Assembly: GCF_000247695.1 (NCBI RefSeq)
Contig: NW_004624784.1
Location: 12,282,522-12,346,521 of the forward strand
DNA length: 64,000 bases
Origin: Heterocephalus glaber
Taxonomy: Eukaryota > Chordata > Mammalia > Rodentia > Bathyergidae
Reading direction: 5' to 3'
The first letter of the stretch is position 1; every line of letters begins with the position of its first letter. The notes beneath the pieces are model-generated. The model made no database searches. It was not told the DNA's origin and saw only the letters and a program-made list of their open reading frames with translations. This document shows, one piece after another, positions 49,149-61,823 of the stretch. The position numbers and the translations under genes are program-made.

Positions 49149-51296
49149 AAAAAAAAACCAAACAGATTCTGTGATGCTTAAATGTGATCATTCTATACAC
49201 CAGTTTTCTCTGTTAATAATTCTGGTTCAAAGGTATTTGTGTCAGCTCACTGGGTAAGACTATAGTACCTAAGACTACACACAGCTTAAAAAATACTTTC
49301 CCCCAAAGTCACCCACAGTATTCCTATAGTTACAGATATAAAGATCTACAAATTCCTTTTTAAAAATGTTAACTACAAACATTTGCTATTTCCTCCTAGC
49401 TATGTTTGGTGTTCAAGTTTCCTCTTTAATAGCATTGTGCTCTTCCTCATACAGGCCCACGGCTCAATCTCATTCAGAACTTAGTCTTTGCTTTTATTTT
49501 TGTCCATCTTATTTTCCCACCCTCCCTGTTAGTTTGCTTTCAGTGAAAACTTATGGGGTCTAGTGGGTGTGTCAGGAAGCCAGCAGTGGTTTTCAGTCCC
49601 TCCTGAAAATTGCCTTTCAGCTGCCCTCTGACAAATGGCTGCTTTATATTCCTATATGCACAACAGACAGACAGCAAAAATTCAAGTTCAAATGTAATAT
49701 TCAGCTTTCAGTAAGGAATTTCAGAGCACTAATCTAGCCTAGACTTAACTGATAGTCACAGGAATTGAATAAATATGGGGGTGTTTTCAGAAGGCAAATA
49801 AAATAAAATGGCTCCTGAGTCCACATATTATTCAAAGTGAGGTATATTTTGAACCTTGTTAGAATAAACTGCAGTTGCAAGGAACTCTAAAGAGTTAGTC
49901 TTCCAGGCAATTCTGTGAGCTAGCTCTCGTAGGTCCTGAGCACAGACACCTGCCACATCCTCAATCACCTGCCAATCACCCCACACTGAAACCATGACCC
50001 TAGTTTCTAGTATTTGTAGATTCCTGTCCTTCCTCTCAAACCTCACTGAGATACCTGCTATATAAAGCCCACCACGCGAAGCCCTTTTCACCATCAATTA
50101 ACTACTTATCTATTTATCTATCTATTTAGGCCTGGGGAAAATTTAAACTTTTCTTCTATCACAACTCCACTCAAACCGTCTAAACTAGACAGGGCTGAGG
50201 GGGCTCTCAGATAAAAGGAGAAACGTTTCAAATGTTTCTGTTTCAAACTCTCATCAAAAGTAAAAAGTCTGAGTTCTCTTTCTCACTTTTCAATCATCAT
50301 AAATACTTGGCATTGGACTAATTTAATATTTATCTGCCCTTCCTCATGAAACAAAAATCTGACACTAAGGATTGATATAGCCCTCCGGGGTAATTTTACT
50401 AGAATAGGGAATGAATTCTGCACTTATGGAAACACTAGAGGTACCAGGATGTAAAGGTTTCTTTAGAATTCACTGTAACTTTGTCCCAATGTAACTCGGG
50501 AAGAAACATCTTGTAGTACGTTTAGGTTCCAACCTTTCAAAGAGCAAAAACACACATAAGCCAGTCTCTGCTTCCCCAGACCAGCTTCACTGGAGTGTCA
50601 GAGGTATGCCACTAATGGGACAGTGGTGGGAGCTAACATTTCTTAAAATAAGTCACTTTCCACTCTAACCAGACAGTGCCTCCATTTGTCTGCTAAGTCT
50701 TCAACTCACAGCTGATTCAAAACACTGCTGAAAAGAACAGACAATAATAGCAGTTCAAGCAATGGGCAGAAACTTTGCATTTCTCAAGATGAATAGCAAA
50801 CTTAGTCTAGAAATGAGAAAAAGTAGCATGTGTGCTCATCTTAGGGGCTCCTGAAAAAATTTCAGCCATTCCAAGTTAACCATAGCTAGTAGCCCTCTAC
50901 TTTGCCACTCGATTCTGTCATTTCTTCTTCCTACACCCATGGAAATGATTTCCTGTTTATCAAACAAATACTTCTTTCCAAAAAAGGTCAAACTCTGCTG
51001 CCCATGGGCAGGTTAAGAGGTGTGCATTCACTTTTCCTTCTCTCTCTTCCTTCCTCCCTTTCTTCCATTCCTTTCTTCTAGCTCTCCTTTTTTTTTTTTT
51101 TCTTTTTAAAGACTACACTCTTGTTAATATTTTAACTATCCTCTAACTTACAGGCCTGGACTGCCACTGACTAGAAGGTTTATCATTTGTCTTCCTTACC
51201 AAGAATCCAACTACCTCACATCAGACTCCCTGATTTGTTGCTGCTTCTTATTACCTTCCTTCATTCTTCCTATTACCTAGGTTTTTGGGTTTTTTT

Positions 51297-51368
51297 GGTA
51301 CCAGGAATTGAACTCGGGTCCTTGAGCTTGCAGGGCAGGTGGCAGAACCACTGAGCTAAATCCCCAGC
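51297..51368 (-). repeat. ID-like SINE
   Basis: Minus-oriented ID (GGTACCAGGAATTGAACTCG ... TAAATCCCCAGCC). Confidence 0.87.
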
Positions 51369-51379
51369 CACTTTGGGGC

Positions 51380-52785
51380 ATCTTTCCTCTTTGCTTTCTC
51401 TTATAACCAATCCAGTCCATCAGTACACTCTACTAACTCTACCTTCAAAACATACCCAGTATTTATCTTTTCCTCACTTGTCTCCATCCCACTCGAATGC
51501 CACCAAACTTGTCTCTCTCCTGAATGATTGCAATCTCCTAATATTGCTTCTAATATCCCTGCTTCTGTCCTTTTGCCCTGTTTCTGTTCTCAAAAGCCAT
51601 AGACAGGATACTCTTTTTCTTTTCTTTTTAAAATAATTACAGATTCACAGGAAGTTTCAAAGACAATAGAAACAGATTCTATGTACCCTCCAAAGTTTCC
51701 CCCACTGGTTAAATCTTACATAGTTATAAAATAGTGCCCAAACCCAGAATTTGTGTGTATAGTTCAATGCTATTTTATCACTTGTGCAGAACTGTGGATC
51801 TGCCACTGCAATCAGGACACAATACAATCTACAGTTATTCATTACTGAGTACTCCCGTATAGACAAATCAAGTGTAAATAAACCTTGTCTTTTCTCTTGT
51901 TCCAAAAAAAGATACCAAAAGTATTCCATAACCACAAAGGCCTCCTCTGTACTCTCCCTTTATGGTCACGCTTGCTCCCTTCCTTCCCATCATCCCTAAA
52001 TCCTAGAAACTACTAATTTGTTTTTCATTTATAAAATTTTGTCATTTTGATAATGTCATATAAATGAAATCATATACCTTATGAGATTGGCCTTTTTCAT
52101 TCACCATAATGTCCTTATGATTCAACAAAGTTGTATATATAAGTTGTTTGTCCCTTTTTATTGCTGAGCAGTATGGCATGACATAGATGTACAACAAACA
52201 GTTGCTTATCCAATCATCTACTAAAGGCCATTTTGATTGTCTCCAGGTTTGGATATTAAAAAGACAGATAGTATGAACAACTGTGTACAAGTACTTGCAT
52301 GAACAGAGCTTTGCATTTCTATGAGCCAGGACAGTTCTTTTAAATCCTCAGTCAGACCATGTCATTCTTCAATCCTTCAATGGAGTCCCAGCTCATGACC
52401 TATTTAACCTCACCTGCCAATCTGTCCCCTTGCTTTATCTCAATACTTTTGCCTCGCAACCTTTGTTCTTTCTACTCTTACTACCTGAAATGCTCTTCCC
52501 CCAGATATCTGCATATTTTACAAAAATATAACCTCACGGGGACCTTTCCTCACCACCCTTATCTCAATTGTCAACTATCCCCCTAATATTTTATATCCAT
52601 GTCCCCTTTGCATTTTATCATTTTTTAAGAAACTGCACATTTTACTTATTTAGTTTGGGTATTGTTTGGCTCCCCCACTAGCAAGCAAGCTTTGTGAAGG
52701 CAGAGATATTTTTCTATTTTGTTCACTACTGTTTCCAGTACTTACAACAGTATCTGACACATATAAGGCACTTATACATTGAAAG
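51380..52785 (+). repeat. L2 LINE interrupted by an L1M
   Basis: Plus-oriented L2 at 51380-51605 and 52325-52785 (GAAATGCTCTTCCCCCAGAT, TCCCCCACTAGCAAGCAAGC, TTGTTCACTACTGTTTCCAG). It is split by a minus-oriented old L1 at about 51610-52320 (CATATAAATGAAATCATATA, TTTATTGCTGAGCAGTATGG). Confidence 0.7.
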
Positions 52786-52967
52786 AAAAAAGCATGACTC
52801 AATGAATTTCTATCTTAGCTTCTGAAAACTATATTCTAGACTTCAGACTTTTTTTAAGCCAAATTAATGCTCAATCAAATATTATTAAAGTCTTAAATGT
52901 ATTTAAGTCTTCCCAAGTAATCCAAAGAAATACACTAACATTTATGAACTATCTTCACTTAAAAGAG

Positions 52968-53040
52968 CCTGCCAGGGATGTAGCTCAGTGGCACCATGCC
53001 TGCCTGGCAAGTGCAAGGTCTTGAGTTTGATTCCTGGTGT
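52968..53040 (+). repeat. ID-like SINE
   Basis: Plus-oriented ID of the CACCATGCCTGCCTGGCAAG subtype with A tail. Confidence 0.87.
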
Positions 53041-54352
53041 CAAAAAAAAAGTCTATACTAGTATAAAAACAAAAAGTAAAATAAGTTTTCTGTCATCTTT
53101 CCTTTTGAGGAACCACAATTTTTTTGTAAGAGTATCTTATAATCTTAGTTTGACTTTTTTAACTAAAACAATTTCTATCTTTCTTCTATGCATCCTTACT
53201 CCTACATACAAAAGAGTGCTCTCGATATGATGAATGTGAGATAGTTATAGATTAACTCAAGGGATATCAGAGAAAAGACTATAGTCATCCTTGATACCTG
53301 CAGGGGATTGGTTTTAGGACTCACTAGGATATAGAAATTTGCAAATGGTCACATCTTTATATAAAACGCCATAATATTTGCACACAATCTATGTACATTC
53401 TCTAGTAATACCTAATACAAAGTAAATGCTATATAAATAGTTGTTATACTTTATTGGTTAGGAAATAATCAGAAAAAGTCTTCGTATTCAGTACAGATGC
53501 AATTTTTTTTTTTCAAATACTTCCAATCTGTGGCTGGCTGCAGAACCCACAGATACAGGGGGCCAACCATATCAGCTCTTACAGAAACAAATTGTTTTTG
53601 ACTATTCACTCTTCCACTAAACAAGATTTACAAATTAAGTACTTTTAATGTTGTCTTTATAAAAAACTGTTCTTTTCTTCTGATATTAAGTCCATTCTCA
53701 TTAATGTATATGGGGAGATTTATTTACTGACAAATCTTATAAATTTCTTCTATAAAATATTTCTTTAAAAAGCCATGAGTCCAAGTAGCCTATGAAAAAG
53801 GATCCTACATATTCGGAAGTGTCTCTCAAGAATGCTCTTTTCATTTTTCTGAGGCAGTATGAATGTTTCTCATGCCACACCAATTTATTGGCAATGGCTG
53901 GTTGGCTAATTCTGTAATAGGAGGTTTCTACTCTTTATCCCAAGGTGCAGGAAATAGGTATAGTGTGCTTCCATTTGTGTAGGAAGAACAGGAACTACAA
54001 GTATCATGTCTGTATATATTTTTATATTTTTCAAAAAGAATTAAATGTTTAAGTGAAAAACTTATAAAAATGTTTTTTTATACAGGGATGGAAAATGGAT
54101 GGAAGCTGTACCTCTTCGAATGTACCCTGTTTTATAGCTTCAACTTTGAAAACAAAATGTCTTGCATTCTGGATCCAATCAAAACAATTCAGAATTTAAT
54201 CAAAAAGAAGAAAAAGTAATTTCTAAAAATTGAAAGAAAGCTGTAAAAAACCAAAACAAAACAAAGTAAACCTAACTATTTAAAGCTGTGCATAATCACT
54301 CAGGAAAAAAATTTAAGTGCATAAAAATGTAGTATCTTGCTTATATATCCTC

Positions 54353-54905
54353 GCTATGGTTTGAATTTGGGGTACCTCCAAACTTTATGTTGAAAATGTA
54401 ATCTCCAACCAATAGTATTAACAAGGGCCCTTCAGGAGGTGATTATGTTATAAGGGCTATGTCCTCCTGAATGAGATTAGTGCCTTTATAAAAGTGTTTA
54501 AAGTGCCCACCTGTACCTCAGCTACTAGGGAAGCGGAGGCAGGAGGACTACAAGTTCAAGGCCAGCCTGAGCAATTTAGTGAGACTGTTTTAAAATAAAA
54601 AGGGCTGGGGATGTAGCTCCATGGTAGAGTGCTTGCGTAGGGTAAGATGCCAGGTTCCATCTCCAGAAATGCCAAAAAGAAGAAAGAACCAAGGTCACCC
54701 CTCATCTCTCTTTTACCAGGTGAGGACCCAAGAGCGAGACCCTAAATGAACATGAAGTAGAGAGCGAGACTTTACCAGACACCAAAGCTGCTGGTGCCTA
54801 GGACTTCTTGGCTTCTAGAACTGTGAGGAATAAATTGTTATTATTTATAAATAGTAACACCCAGTATAAGGTATTTAGTTATAGCATCCCAAAGGAACTA
54901 AGAAA
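54353..54905 (+). mobile_element. MaLR-type LTR interrupted by a B1-dID dimer
   Basis: The LTR starts GCTATGGTTTGAATTTGGGG and has GGAGGTGATTATGTTATAAG. After a B1-dID dimer at about 54505-54672 it resumes with TTTTACCAGGTGAGGACCCA, CTGTGAGGAATAAATTG and CATCCCAAAGGAACTAAGA. No internal retroviral genes. Confidence 0.75.
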
Positions 54906-55565
54906 ATTCTTCACTGAATATAACCCAAAGACAAAAAGCACCGATAATCTCCTTGTTATATGTAATACTACTGATGTAACTTTGAATCAGTTAAACTCTC
55001 CCTTGGTTGCTTGTACCAAATGGAACCACAGTTTTGGGCATAAGAGAAAGAGATACAAAGATATGATATGTAAGAAGTGAAAATGTTGAGATCTTACATT
55101 TCAGTTGGAATGTTAGTGTAAATTCATGTTTCACTTTTCCCTATGTAAGATATAGCTCTGTCCCCTGAAAAACATCTGTAAGCAATGACAATCCAGTGGT
55201 ATTAATGAGCATCTCTGGTACCCACATTCTGTCTCTAAATGTTATTTTCCACTTGAAGGAACCAGAGCACAGTGACGGTGAACCTTTTAGAGACGAGTGC
55301 CCAAACTGCAACCCAAAACCCACTTATTTATCACAAAGTGCCAACACTGCAATTAAACCTGAATGTTGAGGGTTTAGTTTAGAAAAATCAACTCATACAT
55401 TAACATCTTTTGTCTTAAAAGAAAAACAACACCTGTGCCACTACCACTAGTATAGGACATCTTATGTGAAAGGAGAGATTACTGAGATCACAGACAGAAA
55501 AGACACAGAGGCTCTCACTGGTTTAGAGGGATAATCTAATTACCAAAAGAATAAAAACTCATTTA

Positions 55566-55890
55566 ACTAGGTATGTGGCACATGGTATAATCCCAGCACT
55601 TGGGAGACTGAAGCAAGAAGATCATCATGAGTTCCAGTCCAGAATGGGCTACATAGTGAATTCAGGGCCAGCCTGAACTACGTACAAGACCTTATGTCAA
55701 AAAGCCCAAAGGGGGATGTAGGAATAAAGACTCAACCCAGGTATCCCTGCGCTCTCTGCACCATGGGAAGCTGAGGCAGGAGGATCTCAAGTTCAAGCCC
55801 AGCCTGGACAAATTAGCAAAACTTGTCTCAAAATTTAAAAAAAAAAGCTGGGGATATAGCTTATCATGAAGGACATGGGTTCATTCTGGA
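55566..55890 (+). repeat. B1 followed by a B1-dID dimer
   Basis: A B1 at 55566-55705 (doubled segment AGTCCAGAATGGGCTACATA / TTCAGGGCCAGCCTGAACTA), then a degraded dimer at about 55725-55890 with AGCTGGGGATATAGCTTATC as its dID half. Confidence 0.75.
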
Positions 55891-56273
55891 GAAAGGAAGG
55901 GGTGTGCAAGAGGATGACAGGACACCCAACTCAATGGACTGAAGCAGACCAAATGTATTAAAGTCCATGTAATCACAATTATATTAGGAAACAAATAAAA
56001 TCAAGCTTGCCAATCTCTACTGGAGACTGCTAGGGCACCAATTCATTACTCCAAAATCTGATATATGACAGAATCAAGCATTTATACTGTCTTTAAGTTT
56101 TAAATAGCTGATAAGGAGAATTATTTACAGAAGAATCATAGCTAATAAATGTAAAAAGGATATGAATTTTTAAAAATCACCATTTTGCATTATACAATGA
56201 AATAATGTATTTAGGCAACTAAATAATAAGGGTAGCTAAAACATTCAGCCAAAAGTTGACAGCAAATTTTGCA

Positions 56274-56337
56274 AGAGATGGGTTATGTGAAAAAAAAAAA
56301 AAAAAGTTTAAAAAAAAAAAGAGATGGGTTATGTGAA
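56274..56337 (+). repeat. Poly(A)-only insertion with target duplication
   Basis: AGAGATGGGTTATGTGAA occurs at 56274-56291 and 56320-56337, and only A-rich sequence with one GTTT lies between the copies. This looks like a retroinsertion truncated down to its tail. Confidence 0.8.
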
Positions 56338-56527
56338 CAAGGCCTAAACCTACAGACTATTCTAAATATCACTGAGAATGAGAAAAGTAGGCAATTTACA
56401 ACATCCAGAGTGATGCAACAGGAAACTATGAAGGATTCTTCTCCCCACCTCCCCAAATTTCAACCTTTAGTCAGTCAACCAGTTTTCTAAATATGGTGAC
56501 CACTTTATTTTTTTTTTATTTTTTTTT

Positions 56528-56601
56528 GGTACCAGGGATTGAACTCAGGACCCTGTGCTTGCAAAGCAGGTGGTGGCACCACTGAGCTAAATCCCTGGCC
56601 C
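56528..56601 (-). repeat. ID-like SINE
   Basis: Minus-oriented ID, first of three ID copies within 300 bases. Confidence 0.88.
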
Positions 56602-56630
56602 TTGACAACCACTTTAAAAGGAAGAGTGAG

Positions 56631-56688
56631 GGGCCAGGGATTTAGCTCAGTGGCACCACGCAAGGTCCTGAGTTCAATCCCCAGTACC
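56631..56688 (+). repeat. ID-like SINE with internal deletion
   Basis: A box TAGCTCAGTGGCACCACG runs straight into CAAGGTCCTGAGTTCAATCC, so about 15 bases between the boxes are missing. Flanked by AAAAGGAAGAGTGAG. Confidence 0.88.
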
Positions 56689-56753
56689 AAAAAAAAAAAA
56701 AGGAAGAGTGAGCTGAAAAAATATTCCAATGACACAAAAAAGATGCGATTCCA

Positions 56754-56831
56754 GGGGCCAGGGATTTAGCTCAGTGGTTCTGCCGCCTGCCCTGCAATGG
56801 GAAGGACCTCAGTTCGATCCCCAGTACACAA

Positions 56832-56866
<35 letters not shown>

Positions 56867-56868
56867 GA
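56754..56868 (+). repeat. ID-like SINE ending in a CA repeat
   Basis: Plus-oriented ID to 56827 whose tail has become ACACACAC (to 56868), a common way that SINE tails seed microsatellites. Confidence 0.88.
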
Positions 56869-56876
56869 TTCAATTC

Positions 56877-56990
56877 TAGCTGGGCGTGGTGGCACACGCC
56901 TATAATCCTGCACTCAGGAGGCTGAGGCAGGAGGATCTCCATGAGTTTGAGGTCAGCCTGGGCTATATAGCAAGAACTTGTCTCATAAAT
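56877..56990 (+). repeat. B1 SINE, short form
   Basis: AGCTGGGCGTGGTGGCACAC to AACTTGTCTCATAAATAAA with a single GAGGTCAGCCTGGGCTATA segment. Confidence 0.82.
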
Positions 56991-57255
56991 AAATAGATAT
57001 TAAAAAGATAGCATTCTAAATATAAAATGTAAGAAATTTTATAACAGTTTCTTAAATAAATGGCACAGGAAAAAGTATATGCTGGAAGAGGAAGAAGACT
57101 GACATAGATTATACAAAATTTAAGATATTTATCAACTAGAGTATTTTACATTATGATTTGAACAAACTATAAAAAGTTATTTTGAGATACCTATAGAAGG
57201 CTAAATATGCCCTGATTATTACAAGACAGGGAGAAATTATTGTTAATGCTATTTC

Positions 57256-57653
57256 TATGGTCTAGATTTAAGACTGTTCCCCAAAAATCTCACGTGTTCA
57301 GAGGTGGGGCTTTTGGAGGGGTGATTGGATCATAGGGTGCTATACACACAAGTGGATGAATCCACTGATGTGTTCATAGCTGACTCGCTGTTAGGAGGTA
57401 GTTGGAGGCAGGTCACCATGGGGAGTATGGTGGCCTGGAAAGGTATATATCTCCCTCCCCAGCTCCTCCCTTCTCTTTTTGCTTCCAAAATGAGATGGGA
57501 TGAGCAGCTCTGGCCTTCCCAGGTCCCTCCATGCTGTTTCTGCCCTGGAGCCAACTTACTATGGAGTGAAAACATGAGCTAAAATAAACTTCTCCTCTTT
57601 TAAGTTGTGGGTGTCAGGTATTTTGTTCCAGCAACAAGCAAGTGACTAAAACA
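57256..57653 (+). mobile_element. MaLR-type solo LTR
   Basis: TATGGTCTAGATTTAAGACT, CTCACGTGTTCAGAGGTGGG, GTGATTGGATCATAGGGTGC, ATGAGCTAAAATAAACTTCT (polyadenylation region) and AGCAAGTGACTAAAACA follow MaLR LTR order. Open frames on both strands here are chance. Confidence 0.8.
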
Positions 57654-58199
57654 GCTGTTGAATGTAAGAATGGTATAGATTTTAGTTTTGATTATGAAAG
57701 AGTAACTGATGTTGGATTTAATCTAACCAACTATAAAAGTTGGACTGTTTGTAGACATCGGATAGTAATAAAGAGCTACAATTCTTCAGAGAAAGGAAAA
57801 GAGGCGAGCCCTCACTGACACTGAAACACTACATTCAAGGAAAAGTATCCAAGCAAAAAGAAGTAGGTTAGAGCGGAATAAACAGAAGTCAGAGGTAGGG
57901 AATGCTATGACTGGTAGATTTGAGGTGGCAGGATAGTAGAGAAAAGGAAAAGTAGAAAAGAAGCATCAAAACTTCTCAAGAAATTCCATTCAGGCCAACT
58001 CCCAAACTGCACTTGTACAAAGCAAGACTATAGGAGACCTGGTAGAAAAACACTGCTGAGGATGAGAGCTAAACAGAAATCTTCAGAGGTTATATACAGT
58101 ATTCAGAGGATGGTAGATTTTGGGTTGAGCTTGAAAGGCACTTAAGTGAGAATGCAGAAAACTGTACCCTTGGAATAATGGCCAAGAGCACTTACAAAG

Positions 58200-58680
58200 T
58201 ACAATCACCCCAATAAACCCTAAAATCAAGCCACAATAGGATCAAGATGATCCATATGCAATTAACTGTCTGAGAGAACAAACTTGGACCTATAGAAGGT
58301 AACAATCCAGAACTCTACAACAATCAGTCATCACAATGAAAAATCACCAAACATGGAAAGAATCAGGAAAGGTAACCAATAAACAAGACATTAAAGTCAA
58401 TGAAAAAATTAAAAAATGATTCAGATAATGGAGTTAGCAAACAAAGACTTATAAAACTATGATTACTATGTTAAAGAAAACATGTAACATGTACAAAAAG
58501 GATGAAGACTTTTCAAGGGAGAATTAGAATCTCTAAACTATATATAATCTATAAATATACAGTCCGATACTGCAAAATACATGAAATTAGGAACTTATTA
58601 GATGGATTTAACAGCTAGGCACAGCAAAAGATAGGATTAGTGATCTTGACACAGATATTATAGATTTTTAAATTCTCATA
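58200..58680 (+). repeat. L1M/HAL1 ORF1-region remnant
   Basis: AAAATCACCAAACATGGAAA, GAATCAGGAAAGGTAACC and GGAGTTAGCAAACAAAGACT resemble the first ORF of old mammalian L1. It is heavily mutated, with no open frame. Confidence 0.55.
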
Positions 58681-58685
58681 TATTA

Positions 58686-58760
58686 GGGGCCGGGGATTTA
58701 GCTCAGTGGTTTTGCCGCTTGCTGCGCAAGCGCAAGGACCCGAGTTCGATCCCCAGTACC
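58686..58760 (+). repeat. ID-like SINE
   Basis: Plus-oriented ID of the CGCTTGCTGCGCAAGCGCAA subtype, sitting at the boundary of the L1 segment that follows. Confidence 0.9.
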
Positions 58761-59320
58761 ATTCAAAATAGCTTCAAGAAAAATTAAATACTTAGGAATT
58801 AACCTAACAAAAGTACAAGACCTCCATAATGAAACTATAGTACTTCAAAAAGGGACATCAAAGAGGATATGAGAAAATGCAAAGATATTTCTTGTTTCTG
58901 GATAGGCAAAACCAATATTGTTAAAATGGATATACTTTCAAAAGTGATATATAGATAAAATACAATACCAATCAAAATAAAAACAGTATTCTTGAGACCT
59001 TGCTTGGTGGTTCTAAGCAAGAATGCACAGCTACCTGTATACCCTTGGCCAAGGAAATGGTCTTGCTCTGTCGGGGGGTGGTCGTCCTCTTCAACCCAAC
59101 CCACAGCTTCAGGAGGGAGGCACAATGGAGCAGTGAGGAAGGAAGGAGACACTGCCTAGCCAGCCAGGTCAGCCAATCAGCACTGGCAATCAATGGGGTA
59201 ATAGATGTTGCAGTTAGAGTGCCCTCACATCCACTAACAGCATTTTTCACACAACTAGAGAAAACTATCCTAAAATTTATTTAGAACCAGAAAGAGACAC
59301 AGAATAGAAAAGCAATCCTG

Positions 59321-59475
59321 GAGCTGGCAGGTGGCACACACCTGTAATCCCAGCACTCAGGAGGCTGAGGCTGGAGGATTGCCAGGAGTTCAAGGCCAGC
59401 CTGGGCTACATAGTGAGTTAAAGTACCACCTGAACCATATAGTGAAACCATGTCTAAAAAAAACCAAAAAAAAGT
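59321..59475 (+). repeat. B1 SINE inside L1
   Basis: Plus-oriented B1 with GTTCAAGGCCAGCCTGGGCT and a second diverged segment. Inserted in the L1 after GCAATCCTGG; AAGCAATCCTGG recurs at 59636. Confidence 0.82.
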
Positions 59476-59510
59476 TTTTTTGTTTCAAAAATTAGAAAAA
59501 AGAAAAATAG

Positions 59511-59582
59511 GTCCAAGCATGTAGCTCACTGGCACCATGCCTGCCTGACAAACGCAAGATCCTGAGTTCAGTTCCCAGTACT
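59511..59582 (+). repeat. ID-like SINE inside L1
   Basis: Plus-oriented, starting GTCCAAGCATGTAGCTCACT and followed by a CAAA-rich tail. Confidence 0.85.
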
Positions 59583-59858
59583 GAAAAAAACAAAAAACAA
59601 AACAAACAAACAAACAAAAAACCCAGAAAAAAGTAAAGCAATCCTGGTCAACAAGAGCAAAGAAGAAAGCATCACAATTCTAGATTTGAAGTTATATTAC
59701 AAGGGCACCATGGTAACAGCATGGTACTGACACAAAAACAGATACATGGAAAAAAAAAACCAGATACATGGATCAATAAACAACACTAGGCACATTCAAC
59801 CATCTGATCTTTGACAAAGGGGTCAAAAACATACACTATTCTTTCTTTTTTTTTTTTT

Positions 59859-59932
59859 GGTACCGGGGATTGAACTCGGGTCTTTGCGCTTGCGCAGCAG
59901 GCGGCAAAACCACTGAGCTAAATCCCCAGCCC
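59859..59932 (-). repeat. ID-like SINE inside L1
   Basis: Minus-oriented ID of the GCGCAGCAGGCGG subtype flanked by AACATACACT on both sides. Confidence 0.9.
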
Positions 59933-60997
59933 AACATACACTGCTCTTACCTCATCACAAACTGAGGGCCAACCTGGGCTACATGGTGAGACCCTATCTC
60001 AAAAAGAACAGAAAAAGAAAAAACCTTCCAAAATAAAAGACCCAATCAAAAAAAAGGCAACTGAAATGAAGAAACACTTGTCAGAAAAAGTAGAAATGGA
60101 CAATAAATACATGAAAAGTTTAACAACTCTGGCCACTAGAGAAATGCAAATTAAAACAACACTGAGATTCTATCTTATTCTAGAAAGAATGACTATCATC
60201 AAGAAATCAAATGGTAACAAATGCTGGCGGGGCTGTGGAGGAGAAAGGAACTTTTCTACATTGTTGGTGGGAATGTAAACTAGTACAACCACTATGGAAA
60301 TCAGTATGGAGATTCCTCAAAAAATTAAAACTAGAAATTCATTTGTCTCAGCTTTTCCCCTTCTAGGTATCTTCTCCAGAGAGTTAAAGACGTCATAATA
60401 TAGTGTAAATGCAAAATCCACACTTATCGGAGCACAACACATAATACCTAAGTTTTGGAAGCTGCCAACATGTCCATAAACAGATTACTGGATAAAGAAA
60501 ATGGGGTACTTAACACACAGTGGAGTACTACTCTCCATAAAGAAGGATAATCTTTAGTCATTTGTAGGAAAATGGATGTACTTTGACACAATGTTACGTG
60601 AAATAAATTACACACATGAAATTAAATCACATAGTTTCTCTTATATAAGAAACCCAAAGTATAAATAACTTAAAGGGCAAAATAAAAGATAAGAAAAAAC
60701 GGAGATCTTTTGCAAAGATGATCAAGGGATGGAGGAGGGAGGGAAGAGAGGGAAGGGAAAATAAAAAGAATTAAGATGTGTTATGTACATGTAAAAATTC
60801 ATGATGAATGCAATCACTATATATTGTAATCATGTACTAATAAAATTTTTTTTTTAATTTTAGAAACAAAAAGTACTAAGTATTTGAGTGAAGTCATACG
60901 ATGACTTGAATTTGCTTTAAAATACTTTATCTTAATTTTAAAAAGTTATCAGAAAGAAAAACAGAAAATGTTGGTAACTGTCAAAACTTAACAATGA

Positions 60998-61071
60998 GGG
61001 CCAGAGATTTAGCTCAGTGGTTTCACCGCCTGCTGCACAAGCTCAAGGACCAGAGTTCGATCCCCAGCACC
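60998..61071 (+). repeat. ID-like SINE
   Basis: Plus-oriented ID flanked by ACTTAACAATGA on both sides. Confidence 0.9.
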
Positions 61072-61402
61072 AAAAAAAAAAACTCCCCCCCAAACACAAC
61101 TTAACAATGAATAAATTAGGGTACATTATATTATAATCTTTCCTCCTTTTCCCCATATATATATATAGGAAAAGCCCTTCAGTAAAAATGAAATCTTCTA
61201 TTCATATACTTATATTCTTCATAACAGCATTATACACAAGAGCCAAAATGGGGAGTTACTGTTTAAAACATGTAGGATTTCCATTTCACAAGATGGGAAA
61301 GATTTCTGTGGATAAGTCACTGAATGGTGTTGGAACCAAAACAAGGTGAATATACTTAATGTCACTGAAATATAAATTTTTAAATGGTTAAAATACTTTT
61401 AT

Positions 61403-61570
61403 GACCAGGAGTGGTGGTGCACACCTGTAATCCCAGCACTTGGGAGGCTGAGGCAGGAGGACTGCTGTGAGTTTGAGGCCAGCCTGGGCTACACAGTAAG
61501 TTCAAGGCCAGCCTGAACTAACAGCAAGACCTCGTCTCAAAAACCCAAACCAAACCAAACTAAACCAAAC
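61403..61570 (+). repeat. B1 SINE, well preserved
   Basis: Full plus-oriented B1 with both segments (GTTTGAGGCCAGCCTGGGCT and GTTCAAGGCCAGCCTGAACT) and a CCAAA-rich tail. Confidence 0.9.
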
Positions 61571-61647
61571 CAAAAACTTGTATGAGTATTTCTCCAAAAT
61601 GTTCTGAAAAATTAGAATCCCTCTCCTTCTCCCTCTCCCTCTCTGTC

Positions 61648-61654
61648 ACTCACA

Positions 61655-61694
<40 letters not shown>
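61648..61694. repeat. CA microsatellite
   Basis: CTCACACTCACACACAC... tract of about 45 bases next to a CTCCCT-rich run. Confidence 0.97.
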
Positions 61695-61695
<1 letters not shown>

Positions 61696-61823
61696 TCTTC
61701 AGGACATCAAAGTTTAAAGGCACACTGAAACGTACCACATTAATTCCAATATGACATAAAATCCCTTTATATAAATCAAGTATTTATAAAGGTTATGATT
61801 TTAAATCTTTTATTTTTCTATTT

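Larger units (their letters stand above)
58762..60860 (+). mobile_element. 5'-truncated L1, nested with SINEs
   Basis: Plus-oriented L1: the end of ORF2 (readable as KYLGINLTKVQDLHNET with breaks) from 58762, then the 3' region to ATGTACTAATAAAA at 60845 and an A tail. It is interrupted by a B1 (59321-59475) and two IDs (59511-59582 plus, 59859-59932 minus). Many stops and gaps make it inactive. No restored reading is offered. Confidence 0.8.
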
